Assembly (NCBI GenBank): GCA_023257655.1
Contig: JALRBQ010000013.1
Coordinates: forward strand, 237,998-301,997
Origin: Pseudomonadales bacterium
Lineage (GTDB): Bacteria; Pseudomonadota; Gammaproteobacteria; Pseudomonadales; Pseudohongiellaceae
Direction of reading: 5' to 3'
Length of the DNA stretch: 64,000 bases
In this document: one piece after another, positions 39,583-48,360 of the stretch
How the letters are laid out: each line of letters opens with the position of its first letter
Position numbering within the stretch: the first letter of the stretch is position 1
Made by a program: the position numbers and the translations under genes
Notes under the pieces: model-generated
Databases searched by the model: none
What the model was told of the DNA's origin: nothing
Seen by the model: the letters and a program-made list of their open reading frames with translations, nothing else

Positions 39583-39599
39583 CCGGGCGTGAAGCCCGG
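39583..39599. terminator. Hairpin after the secreted-protein gene
   Basis: CCGGGC and GCCCGG (39583-39588 and 39594-39599) close a five-base loop. There is no T run on the plus strand, and a short one on the minus strand, so this is at most a weak or factor-dependent stop. Confidence 0.3.
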
Positions 39600-39670
39600 C
39601 CGAGAAAAGAGTAGACTACGCAACGGAGACTCCTCTGGTACGCCCACTTCCCCTGCTACCGATTCCTGCT

Positions 39671-40675
39671 ATGCACCACACCCTGACTATGCGCGCACTG
39701 CTGAAAGCAGAGCCATCTGCCATAAAATTACTCCTGACGATGACGGCGATTGCCATGTTGTGCGGCAACCCGGGCGGACTTCTGCAGGCCGCCGAAATGG
39801 ATGCTGCGACGACAGTAACCCCGAGTCGCTGGCAGTGGCTGGAGGGCACGCGCGAACAGATGTCGAGGGGCGTGACCGCGCTCGGTCGCAACATCGATGA
39901 CTGGCTGGCCGGCGAGAGCATCAGCGAAGAGACGAACGAGACGTTTCTGCGTCTGCGTCTGCAACAGCAACTCGGTTCACTGAATGGCTACCACTCGAAG
40001 TTCAAGGTCGGTGGCAGCCTCGACCTGCCGCGAACCTCCGAACGCTGGAAACTGATCTTCGAATCCGATAACCAGGAACTCAATTCCCTGCAGGACAATA
40101 TTCTCGGCGAGAATGTCTCGGGTGAGACGACGGGGGGGTTCCGCTATTTGCAGGTGCTCACCGAGAACTGGGAACTAAGCCATGATGTCGGCTTGCGTGG
40201 TCGTCTGCCTGTCGATCCCTACTATCGCACCCGTGCGCGCTTCCAACATGCCCTCGGCGATGTCTGGTCTTTTGGATTTAGCCAGAAACTCTGGTATTAC
40301 CGCACCGACGGCTGGGGCTACGACACCGATGTCAAATTCAGTCGGCCACTCGGGGCTGACAAGGTTCTGGATGTTTCCAGTAACGTCAAATATCAGCAGA
40401 GTCGCAAGCAAAAGGAATTCGCCCAGTCGGTTACGATTCACCAGTCTCTGGCGGAGCTGAGGACGCTCAGCTATTCTCTCGGCCTCGTCGGTATCAGCGA
40501 ACCCAACATCCGGGTCAGTGATTACTATGTCGAGAGTCGCTATCGCCGCGCGATTCGCGAGGACTGGCTGTTTCTCGAACTCGCTCCCCAGATCATCGTT
40601 TCGCGCGATGAGAACTGGCGACCTGAGCCGCGGCTCTTGTTGAATCTGGAAATGCTGTTCTTCGATTTCCAGTGA
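39671..40675 (+). CDS. Probable outer-membrane protein, unknown
   Basis: The 334-residue protein has a signal-peptide-like start (AIKLLLTMTAIAMLCGNPGGLLQAAE is hydrophobic, cut near LQAAE) and a body rich in alternating beta strands with many aromatic residues. It ends LLLNLEMLFFDFQ, compatible with a closing strand of an outer-membrane barrel. Start choice is open among ATG 39671 and 39689. I do not recognise the family. Its stop lies 2 bp from the end of the convergent dnaE2 gene. Confidence 0.6.
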   Translation: MHHTLTMRALLKAEPSAIKLLLTMTAIAMLCGNPGGLLQAAEMDAATTVTPSRWQWLEGTREQMSRGVTALGRNIDDWLAGESISEETNETFLRLRLQQQLGSLNGYHSKFKVGGSLDLPRTSERWKLIFESDNQELNSLQDNILGENVSGETTGGFRYLQVLTENWELSHDVGLRGRLPVDPYYRTRARFQHALGDVWSFGFSQKLWYYRTDGWGYDTDVKFSRPLGADKVLDVSSNVKYQQSRKQKEFAQSVTIHQSLAELRTLSYSLGLVGISEPNIRVSDYYVESRYRRAIREDWLFLELAPQIIVSRDENWRPEPRLLLNLEMLFFDFQ

Positions 40676-40677
40676 CG

Positions 40678-43600
40678 CTAGGTGAAATCCCGCGAGCGCA
40701 GCTCCATCGACCCCAGCCAGTGACTGAGATCGACCAGATGATGAGCGATGAGATGAATCACCCCATCACTCTTCTGTACATGCCCCACCACACCCAGCAA
40801 CATCGCCTGCCGCACAATCGGCCGCTGCTTTTCGCCGAGGCTCGGCCAGATCACCACGTTAACGAAGCCGCTCTCGTCCTCGAGAGTGATGAAGGTGACG
40901 CCCGCCGCCGTCATCGGTCGCTGCCGACAGGTAACGAGACCGGTCACCTTGGCACTGGCCTCGTTATTAAGCGCAGCGAGATCGCTCGCTGCAGAAACCT
41001 GAAAATGATTCAGATGCTCGCGAAACAGCGCCAATGGATGCCGCCGCAGGGTGAAACCGGTGGCGGTGTAATCGCCGACGATGTTCTGACTCTCACTGGC
41101 CACCGGTAGCAGCACATCCACCCCGAAATCGATGTCAGTAAACAAACCGGCAGCCTGTGTCGCTGCCAGCAACGGTTGTGTAGTGGACAGTGTCTCCACC
41201 CCCGATGCCTGCCAGAAGGCGCGGTGCCGGTCGCCACTCAGACCACGCAGGGCATCGGCAGCGGCGAGGGCCTCCAGATCCTTCTTGTTAAGACCACAGC
41301 GGAACACGAGGTCTTGCAGGCTGGCGAAGGCGCCACCTCGACGCGCCTCTGCAATCGCTCGCGCCCCTGCTTCCGACAAACCCTTTACAAGATTGAAACC
41401 GATGCGCAATGCCGGTTTCAGAAAAGGCCCCGTAGAGGCAAGCCAGTCATGGGCCGCATCGGAGCCAGATGGCTCCGCTCCTCGGCGCCCGATAAGGGTC
41501 GACTCGCCCCTGAACGCGAGGGTGCAATCGTAGTCACTGTGATTAACATCAACCGGTAGCACCCTGACGCCATGCTGCTGGGCATCCTTGATCAATTGTG
41601 CCGGGGCATAGAATCCCATAGGTTGACTGTTAAGTAGCGCACAACAGAAGGCGACCGGGTGATAATATTTGAACCAGGATGAAACGTAGGCGATAAGGGC
41701 AAAGCTTGCCGAATGTGACTCTGGAAAACCGTAGTCACCGAAGCCCTTGATCTGGCTGAACAGGTTCTCGGCAAACTCTTCCTCATAGCCTCGCAGCAAC
41801 ATCCCGCTGACAAGCTTCTCGCGATACGGTTCGAGACCTCCCTTGCGCTTCCACGCCGCCATGGCACGCCGCAACTGGTCTGCCTCGCCGCCGCTGAAGC
41901 CAGCCGCCACCATCGCCAATTGCATCACCTGCTCCTGAAAAATCGGTACGCCCATTGTCCGCTCCAGCGCCTCGCGTACCGCCTCGCTGGGATAGGATAC
42001 CGCCTCCTTACCACTGCGACGGTTCAGATAGGGATGTACCATGTCGCCCTGAATAGGGCCAGGTCGCACAATCGCAATCTGTATAACAAGATCGTAATAG
42101 CATCGTGGTCGCAATCGCGGCAGCATGCTCATTTGAGCGCGCGACTCGATCTGGAACACCCCTACCGTGTCAGCCTTGCCCATCATGTCATAGACCTTCG
42201 GGTCTTCCGGTGGTATCTGCTGCATCGTGAGTGGTGTCTTGCTGTAACTACTGACGAGATCCAGGCACTTCTGCACGGCAGTCAGCATGCCGAGCGCGAG
42301 CACATCGATCTTCAACAATCCCAGTGCCTCCAGATCGTTCTTCTCCCACTGAATCACAGTGCGATCAGGCATCGTCGCATTTTCGATCGGAACCAGGCGG
42401 GACAACGGCCCCTGGCTAATGATGAAGCCACCGACGTGCTGGGACAGATGCCGCGGGAAACCGATGAGAGACTGTGCCAGAGTGATGAGTCTTCGGATGT
42501 TCCTGTCCTCGTAGTCGATGCCGGCATCGCTCAGCTGTTCGGTGAGATCGGAACCCCACCAGTAAATCGATTTCGCCAGGTGTTCCAGCAACTCCTCGTC
42601 CACTCCCAGCGCCTTGCCGACGTCGCGGATTGCGCTGCGGGACCGGTAGGTAATTACCGTCGCTGCGAGTGCCGCCCTGTCCCGACCATACTTGTTATAA
42701 ATGTATTGGATTACCTCCTCCCGGCGCTGGTTCTCGAAATCGACATCGATATCCGGTGGCTCGTCCCTCTCACGGGAGATGAAGCGTTCGAACAACACCT
42801 CGATACGCGCCGGGTCGACCTCGGTAATGCCGAGGCAGTAACAGACTGCCGAGTTCGCCGCCGAGCCACGCCCCTGACACAGAATGTGCTGACTGCGGGC
42901 GAAAGCCACCATGTCGTGCACCGTGAGAAAATAATGCTCATAACCGAGCTCCTTGATGAGTGCCAATTCATGCTCGACGATGTTGCGTACCTTCGGTGGG
43001 GCGCCCTCGGGCCAGCGCTGCCGTATGCCTCGTTCGGTCAACTCACGCAGCCAGCCGTGGGGGGTGTAACCGCCGGGCACCAGCTCACGGGGATATTCGT
43101 AGCGCAGTTCATCCAGCGAGAATTTGCAGCGCGCACTGATCGCCACGGTAGCCGCCATCAGCTCCGGCGGATACAGCTTCTGTAGTTGCTCTACCCGGCG
43201 CAAATGACGCTGGCCATTGCATTCGGCCTGCAGGCCCAGACGTGCCAGCGGACGACCGAGACGAATCGCGCTGACGGTATCCTGCAGAACCCGTCGCCGC
43301 GAGCTGTGCATGTACACACCACCGGCGGCACACAGGGGAATCGAGAACTGCGCTCCCAGGCGCTGCATTCGCCGCAATCGCACCCGGTCGTCGCCTCGCA
43401 GCAACAGTTCCACCGCGAGCCACAGCCGGCCCGCAAACAGGCGCTGCAACCACGCCGCCTGGGAGGCCACATGTTCTGCAACCTGAGCAAGATCGGGAAT
43501 CCACAACACCACGCAGTCCTGCGGCAAGTTGGCCTCCAGCATGCACCGGTCGAGCGCATAGCTGCCCTTCTTTGTCTCGCGACGCGCACAGGTGATGAGA

Positions 43601-43944
43601 TGGCTCAACTCACCATAGCCCTTGCGGTTGCAGGCCAGCAGAACCAGATGCGGATCGGCGCCGGTGCTTGTCGTCAGCCGGAACTCGCTGCCAATGATCA
43701 GGCGGATGCGACGCCCACGCGCGGCCATATGGGCGCGGACCACCCCGGACAGGGAACACTCGTCGGTGATTGCTATACCGTGATAACCCAGCTTATCCGC
43801 GGTCTCCACCAGCTCTTCGGGAAAGGAGGCACCACGCAGGAAGGTGAAATTCGAGATACAGTGCAACTCGGCATAGACCGGCAAACCCGCGCCAGACTCG
43901 ACGGGGGAAACTGGCGCTGTTTCTGCGGGGGACTTTTCTGCCAT
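40678..43944 (-). CDS. dnaE2: Error-prone DNA polymerase DnaE2 (ImuC)
   Basis: The 1088-residue protein is a C-family polymerase of the DnaE2 type. It has an N-terminal PHP domain (ELHCISNFTFLRGASFPEEL), the polymerase core with the catalytic aspartates in PPDIDVDFE, a helix-hairpin-helix region, and a C-terminal OB domain (KVTGLVTCRQRPMTAAGVTF). It is the active polymerase of the ImuA-ImuB-DnaE2 mutasome. It has its own LexA box 22 bp upstream and lies convergent to imuA-imuB with two other genes between. Confidence 0.95.
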   Translation of the reverse strand: MAEKSPAETAPVSPVESGAGLPVYAELHCISNFTFLRGASFPEELVETADKLGYHGIAITDECSLSGVVRAHMAARGRRIRLIIGSEFRLTTSTGADPHLVLLACNRKGYGELSHLITCARRETKKGSYALDRCMLEANLPQDCVVLWIPDLAQVAEHVASQAAWLQRLFAGRLWLAVELLLRGDDRVRLRRMQRLGAQFSIPLCAAGGVYMHSSRRRVLQDTVSAIRLGRPLARLGLQAECNGQRHLRRVEQLQKLYPPELMAATVAISARCKFSLDELRYEYPRELVPGGYTPHGWLRELTERGIRQRWPEGAPPKVRNIVEHELALIKELGYEHYFLTVHDMVAFARSQHILCQGRGSAANSAVCYCLGITEVDPARIEVLFERFISRERDEPPDIDVDFENQRREEVIQYIYNKYGRDRAALAATVITYRSRSAIRDVGKALGVDEELLEHLAKSIYWWGSDLTEQLSDAGIDYEDRNIRRLITLAQSLIGFPRHLSQHVGGFIISQGPLSRLVPIENATMPDRTVIQWEKNDLEALGLLKIDVLALGMLTAVQKCLDLVSSYSKTPLTMQQIPPEDPKVYDMMGKADTVGVFQIESRAQMSMLPRLRPRCYYDLVIQIAIVRPGPIQGDMVHPYLNRRSGKEAVSYPSEAVREALERTMGVPIFQEQVMQLAMVAAGFSGGEADQLRRAMAAWKRKGGLEPYREKLVSGMLLRGYEEEFAENLFSQIKGFGDYGFPESHSASFALIAYVSSWFKYYHPVAFCCALLNSQPMGFYAPAQLIKDAQQHGVRVLPVDVNHSDYDCTLAFRGESTLIGRRGAEPSGSDAAHDWLASTGPFLKPALRIGFNLVKGLSEAGARAIAEARRGGAFASLQDLVFRCGLNKKDLEALAAADALRGLSGDRHRAFWQASGVETLSTTQPLLAATQAAGLFTDIDFGVDVLLPVASESQNIVGDYTATGFTLRRHPLALFREHLNHFQVSAASDLAALNNEASAKVTGLVTCRQRPMTAAGVTFITLEDESGFVNVVIWPSLGEKQRPIVRQAMLLGVVGHVQKSDGVIHLIAHHLVDLSHWLGSMELRSRDFT

Positions 43945-43965
43945 GCTGACATACTTCTAAAAATA

Positions 43966-43981
43966 CTGTATAAATAAACAG
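43966..43981 (-). promoter_or_regulatory. LexA box upstream of dnaE2
   Basis: CTGTATAAATAAACAG matches CTGT-N8-ACAG and lies 22 bp before the dnaE2 start. It gives dnaE2 SOS control independent of imuA-imuB. Confidence 0.85.
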
Positions 43982-44137
43982 TATTTTTAACCGGGCCAAT
44001 TGTCAATAATCGATGGCGAGAAACTGGCTTGTTCGTTGCATCCTGACTCTTGCAGGCGAGGAACATACAGGCAACTGTGACGCGACACCGAACAGCCCGA
44101 TCCTTCCCCAACTTATTTTTCAGACATGAGACAAACC

Positions 44138-45835
44138 ATGAAGCACAGTCCCTTGCGTCTACTCCTGCTCACTCTCATCGGAATCGGACTGGCAGCCTGC
44201 GGGCCGGCTGGCGAGCACTACGACCTGCTGATCATCAACGGCACAATCTATGACGGCAACGGCGGCGAACCCTATGCTGCCACTATCGCGGTGAACGGTG
44301 ATCGCATCGTCGCCATCGGCGATTTCGACGCCGACGCAGAGACGGTCATTGATGCCAGCGGCCTGGCCGTCGCCCCCGGGTTTATCACCATGCTGAGCTG
44401 GGCCACCGACTCCCTGCTGATAGACGGCCGCAGTCAGGGTGACATCCGCCAGGGGGTAACACTGGAGGTATTTGGCGAGGGCCGCTCCGGCGGACCGATC
44501 AACGACTCGATGCGGGCCCAGCTCATCGCCGAACAGGACCCGGACAATCCTGTAGATGTAACCTGGACCACGCTGGACGAATATCTGGAATTCCTCGTCG
44601 ACCGCGGCATCTCGCCCAACATCGCTTCCTTCATCGGTGCCACTTCGGTGCGGGTGCATGAATTGGGCTATGAGGACAGACCCCCGACACCGGAAGAGCT
44701 CGAGCGCATGCAGGCGTTGGTACGACAGGCCATGGAAGACGGCGCGATGGGCCTCGGTTCCTCGCTCATCTACGCGCCGGCATTCTATGCGTCCACGGAA
44801 GAGCTAGTGGCGCTCGCCAGCGTGGTCGGTGAATACGGCGGTATGTATATCTCGCACATGCGCAGCGAAGGCAATCGCTTGCTGGAAGCAATCGATGAAC
44901 TGATTCACATCGCCCGCGAGGCAGGGACCTCGGGTGAGATCTACCATCTGAAGATGGCGGGCCAGCAGAACTGGGACAAGTTCGACGCCGTCGTCGACAA
45001 GATCGAGTCAGCCCAGGCCGAAGGGTTGGCGATCAGTGCCAACATCTATACCTACACCGCAGGCTCTACCGGACTGGATGCCGCAATGCCGCCCTGGGTG
45101 CAGGAAGGGGGATATCAGGCCTGGGCCGAACGACTGCAGAACCCGGAGATCCGGGCCCGGGTGCTCGAAGAGATGACGACCCCAACCGATGCCTGGGAAA
45201 ATCTGGCACTGTCGGCGGGTCCGGAAGGCACCTTGTTGGTTGGCTTCCGCAATCCCGACCTGCGGCGTTATCTGGGTATGACGCTGGCGGCTGTTGCGGC
45301 GGAACGGGAGCAGTCCGCCGCCGAGACGGCCATGGACCTGGTCATTGAAGATGGCAGCCGGGTGCAGGTCGTGTATTTTTTGATGTCCGAGGAGAACGTG
45401 GCGAAAGGCATCGCGTTGCCCTGGGTCAGTTTCGCCTCCGATGCCGGGTCCATGACCAATGCCGGCAAATTCCTGGAGCAGAGTACACACCCCCGCGCCT
45501 ACGGCAATTTTGCGCGAGTGCTTGGCAAGTACACCCGCGATGAACAGGTGCTGACTCTTCCCGATGCTATCCGCAAGCTGAGCAAATTACCTGCAGCACA
45601 TTTGCAGATACGCGAGCGCGGTGAACTCGCCGTAGGTAACTACGCCGATATAGTGGCATTTGACCCCCTTACGATTCAGGACCACGCCACTTACGAAGAC
45701 CCTCACCAATACGCAACGGGTATGCAGTATGTGGTGATCAACGGTGAAGTTGTGCTACGGGAAGGCGAGCACACGGGTGCCTTGCCAGGCAGAGTCGTGC
45801 GAGGTCCAGGCTGGCGCGGCTGGCAAAAAAACTGA
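44138..45835 (+). CDS. D-aminoacylase-like amidohydrolase lipoprotein with altered metal site
   Basis: From ATG 44138 the protein has 565 residues and a lipobox (GLAAC), so it sits in the envelope. The rest matches the N-acyl-D-amino-acid deacylase family of amidohydrolases. The usual first metal motif HxH is replaced by MLSWATDS after VAPGFI, and the metal-bridging cysteine (NCG in relatives) is replaced in VFGEGRSGG. The later ligand histidines (ISHMRSEG, YHLKMAG) and the aspartate (FASDAGS) are kept. It may use a single metal or a different chemistry. An alternative ATG is at 44126. Confidence 0.82.
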   Translation: MKHSPLRLLLLTLIGIGLAACGPAGEHYDLLIINGTIYDGNGGEPYAATIAVNGDRIVAIGDFDADAETVIDASGLAVAPGFITMLSWATDSLLIDGRSQGDIRQGVTLEVFGEGRSGGPINDSMRAQLIAEQDPDNPVDVTWTTLDEYLEFLVDRGISPNIASFIGATSVRVHELGYEDRPPTPEELERMQALVRQAMEDGAMGLGSSLIYAPAFYASTEELVALASVVGEYGGMYISHMRSEGNRLLEAIDELIHIAREAGTSGEIYHLKMAGQQNWDKFDAVVDKIESAQAEGLAISANIYTYTAGSTGLDAAMPPWVQEGGYQAWAERLQNPEIRARVLEEMTTPTDAWENLALSAGPEGTLLVGFRNPDLRRYLGMTLAAVAAEREQSAAETAMDLVIEDGSRVQVVYFLMSEENVAKGIALPWVSFASDAGSMTNAGKFLEQSTHPRAYGNFARVLGKYTRDEQVLTLPDAIRKLSKLPAAHLQIRERGELAVGNYADIVAFDPLTIQDHATYEDPHQYATGMQYVVINGEVVLREGEHTGALPGRVVRGPGWRGWQKN

Positions 45836-45838
45836 GAC

Positions 45839-45870
45839 AAAAAAACCGGAAGCCAGGCTCCGGTTTTTTT
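45839..45870. terminator. Bidirectional terminator between convergent genes
   Basis: ACCGGA (45845-45850) pairs with TCCGGT (45859-45864), flanked by an A run before and a T run after, so it can stop transcripts from both sides. It lies between the amidohydrolase gene and the convergent secreted-protein gene. Confidence 0.88.
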
Positions 45871-45881
45871 CAGAACGACTT

Positions 45882-46859
45882 CTAGCGGCTGGTTTCAGAC
45901 TCGCGCTCTTCGGCGAGGCGCTCTCCCCGCAGAATATTTGTCATGCCATAGTTGCCTTCGTGGCAGGCATATTCATACATCTGGCCATCAACCTTTGACA
46001 TCGGAACCCGGGCAACGATCTTGTCCTTGAATGTGGACGGATCATCGACAGTGAACTCGTAATCCACCGTGTATTCATCCACACGCTTGAATTTTTCGGT
46101 GAGTACTTTGTCGTAGGCATCACCGAAGACGCTGAAGCTTTGGGTCAGATCATTGAAGTTGCGAGTTTCCACAACCAGGGTATCGCCTTCCCAGTAACCG
46201 CGAGAGTCACCGGTCCACAGACGGATACTGTCATCCACGTGGGGGCGATTATCGAGTGGGACGATACGAGCGTCGTGGATCATCTCAGTGATGATGACGA
46301 CGGTATCCTTGTTCTGCACGATCTGGATGTTGTTGTTGTACATACTCGGCGTGAAGGGTGGTCCTGAATTAAAGCCGACGATGCAGCGTTCCGACAGACC
46401 GCGATCCTCGGGACCGTCCTTGCCAACTCCACCAACGGTTGCCCGTACCGGACGTGTACCCTTGAAGTCTGGTCCGAGGCCGCCAATCTGAACCTGGGTA
46501 CCTTCTACCATCTGTGGCAGCTGGCCATTCACCGGATACGTGATCAACGAAGTGCGCAGATTGTCGCCGCGACCGGCGCTTTCAACCCAGAAAGTGTTGT
46601 AGCCACCGACACCATCGTTGTTCAGGGCTTCGTATTGTTTCTCTGACATGGCAGCGAGGGCCTGTGCCTCTTCCTCGGTCATGTATTCACGGTCACCAAA
46701 CTGGCGCGGACGCGTCATTGGGACGTTGGATGCGAAGTTCCAGACACCCTGCAGGTCCGGCTGACCCCATTCGGTCCGCTTAGCCTGATATTCATCAGTC
46801 GCCTGCACTGCAGATACTGCAGAGAGCAGCGCTGCTGCAAAGACAAATTTTATACTCAT
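45882..46859 (-). CDS. Secreted protein of unknown function
   Basis: From ATG 46859, six bases after a GGGGGA site, the protein has 325 residues with a signal peptide ending AVQATD. The mature part starts with EWGQPDLQGVWNFASNVPM, a pattern found in a large group of uncharacterised secreted proteins in Gammaproteobacteria and Acidobacteria. It is mostly beta with segments such as GYWEGDTLVVETRNFND. The role is unknown. A 78-base upstream extension to ATG 46937 has no ribosome site. Confidence 0.75.
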   Translation of the reverse strand: MSIKFVFAAALLSAVSAVQATDEYQAKRTEWGQPDLQGVWNFASNVPMTRPRQFGDREYMTEEEAQALAAMSEKQYEALNNDGVGGYNTFWVESAGRGDNLRTSLITYPVNGQLPQMVEGTQVQIGGLGPDFKGTRPVRATVGGVGKDGPEDRGLSERCIVGFNSGPPFTPSMYNNNIQIVQNKDTVVIITEMIHDARIVPLDNRPHVDDSIRLWTGDSRGYWEGDTLVVETRNFNDLTQSFSVFGDAYDKVLTEKFKRVDEYTVDYEFTVDDPSTFKDKIVARVPMSKVDGQMYEYACHEGNYGMTNILRGERLAEERESETSR

Positions 46860-47787
46860 GTATCCCCCAATCTTTGTGTAGCGTGCCGAATATTTGAAAA
46901 AGCTTAAAGCCGCACCCGGTTGATTATTGTAACGCAATTAGCGGTGGAATAACGAGAGGCCAGGAAGCCACTCGAATCCAGTACTGGTCATAGATGAATT
47001 TAACTGGCCCACTATCCGGGACAGCATCTTCTGCAGCAAATACCCGTCAACTTGGCAAGCTAATTGCTCCTGTAACAAAGGAATTCATAAAGCGATCTGC
47101 CCTCTGTGGAGTAGCGAGTTGATCTGACCAAGATCAATCAAAGTTAGCTGTTTGATTATCTGATATGCCTATTTCTTAACTAAGTTCTCTGCTCCAAGCG
47201 GTTAACCTTACAGGCCTACACAGCCAATCTTGGAATGTGCTCTTAGATCAACAAGAGCGAGCCGGGGTTGGCTCATAATCAAATCACAATTACTAAGCCA
47301 ATTTTGCGACCATCGGATTAAAGCGGAGCCCAGTGTCATTAGCAACAGATTAAGCTCTGTCTGACAATTTTTTCCACTCATAATTACGTCCCCTTTTAAC
47401 TCACAACGGCCAGTCCGCTACGATACAAAATTGCAGATTAGGCTCCTAAGTTTAGGCTAAATTCACAACAGCAAACTTTCCTGGATTCTCATTATTACAT
47501 AAAAGTGATAGAGCTAATGTAAGACGTATTATATCTAAAGTATTCTGCAGACAAGAAAACACGTATCACGATTATCCGAAATTTTCATACCAAATTAAAA
47601 AGAAGTCGCCAATTCGCTCCGGTGAACTGATGCGATATTCCAGCGCTTTAGTAGTGACATGCAATGCACCAAGACCGCGCTGATCAGCGCTCTTTAAGAG
47701 ACAATTAACTTACCCTTCTGAGATAATCGCCAGTTCGAATCATTATCGCTTTTATTTGCTTACGACTAGATAACCATAAAATACTCT
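46860..47787. other. AT-rich noncoding region beside the flagellar operon
   Basis: These 928 bases separate the secreted-protein gene from the last gene of the flagellar operon. No open frame with a plausible ribosome site is seen on either strand. Base composition shifts here from GC-rich to AT-rich. The perfect palindrome GCGCTGATCAGCGC lies at 47677-47690, about 100 bases past the operon end, and could be part of a terminator, but it has no T run. The region may be the scar of an insertion or of lost genes. Confidence 0.5.
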
Positions 47788-48315
47788 CTAGAAAGCAAAC
47801 ATCCTCGATAGACTCTTGCGGCGAGTTGGAGAGACAGGAGCAAATTGCAGTTTTTCTACTCGCTTTTTATTCTCATTTTCATTGAAGGAGTAAACTCTGG
47901 CATCAACCAAACTGATGAAATCTGAGCCGCCTTCAAACAGGTAAGCGAGGTTTAAAGCCGGGAAACTTTGCTGTAAATGTTTAAGAAATCGCAGCTCTTC
48001 AGGGCGTAATTGGTCGGTATTTAAGAATAAAATTAATCTTAGCCATTTTTTCGCATTATTAAGGACCGCTTCCTCATTACTAAGATCTTCGCAAACATAG
48101 CTCATAAACTCATGAATTTTTTGAGAACTCTGACATCGATGAACATAAACCTGTGATCGGCGCTCTGCAGAAAAATATCTGACTAGACTTCTCGCATAAA
48201 AACGCACCAAAAGCCGATTTTTACCTGATAATAATGCGGTAGGGTTCCTCTCGATAAGAATATTTTCGCAAAGTGCTTCTAAAACCAGCTGGTCCTCTTC
48301 GCAGAAATATATCAT
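47788..48315 (-). CDS. Unknown protein at the end of the flagellar operon
   Basis: I do not recognise this 175-residue protein. It has no signal peptide or TM helix. The first 120 residues look alpha-helical, with MIYFCEEDQLVLEALCEN at the start and a basic central part; the last 40 residues are charged and Arg/Lys-rich, ending RRKSLSRMFAF. The ATG has GGAAG seven bases upstream. It starts 45 bp after flhB, so it is probably a flagellar accessory or regulatory protein, but this rests on position only. Confidence 0.6.
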   Translation of the reverse strand: MIYFCEEDQLVLEALCENILIERNPTALLSGKNRLLVRFYARSLVRYFSAERRSQVYVHRCQSSQKIHEFMSYVCEDLSNEEAVLNNAKKWLRLILFLNTDQLRPEELRFLKHLQQSFPALNLAYLFEGGSDFISLVDARVYSFNENENKKRVEKLQFAPVSPTRRKSLSRMFAF

Positions 48316-48360
48316 CGAATGACTTCCGTTTTTGTATTTATCGCTGAGAAACCAGCTAAT

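Noticed and set aside
41920..43185. 421-codon open frame opposite dnaE2
   Set aside because: Same reason: the other strand codes a well-conserved polymerase and the frame shows no domain.
40678..43944. Possibility that the C-family polymerase is the replicative DnaE
   Set aside because: Length, LexA box and co-location with imuA-imuB point to DnaE2.
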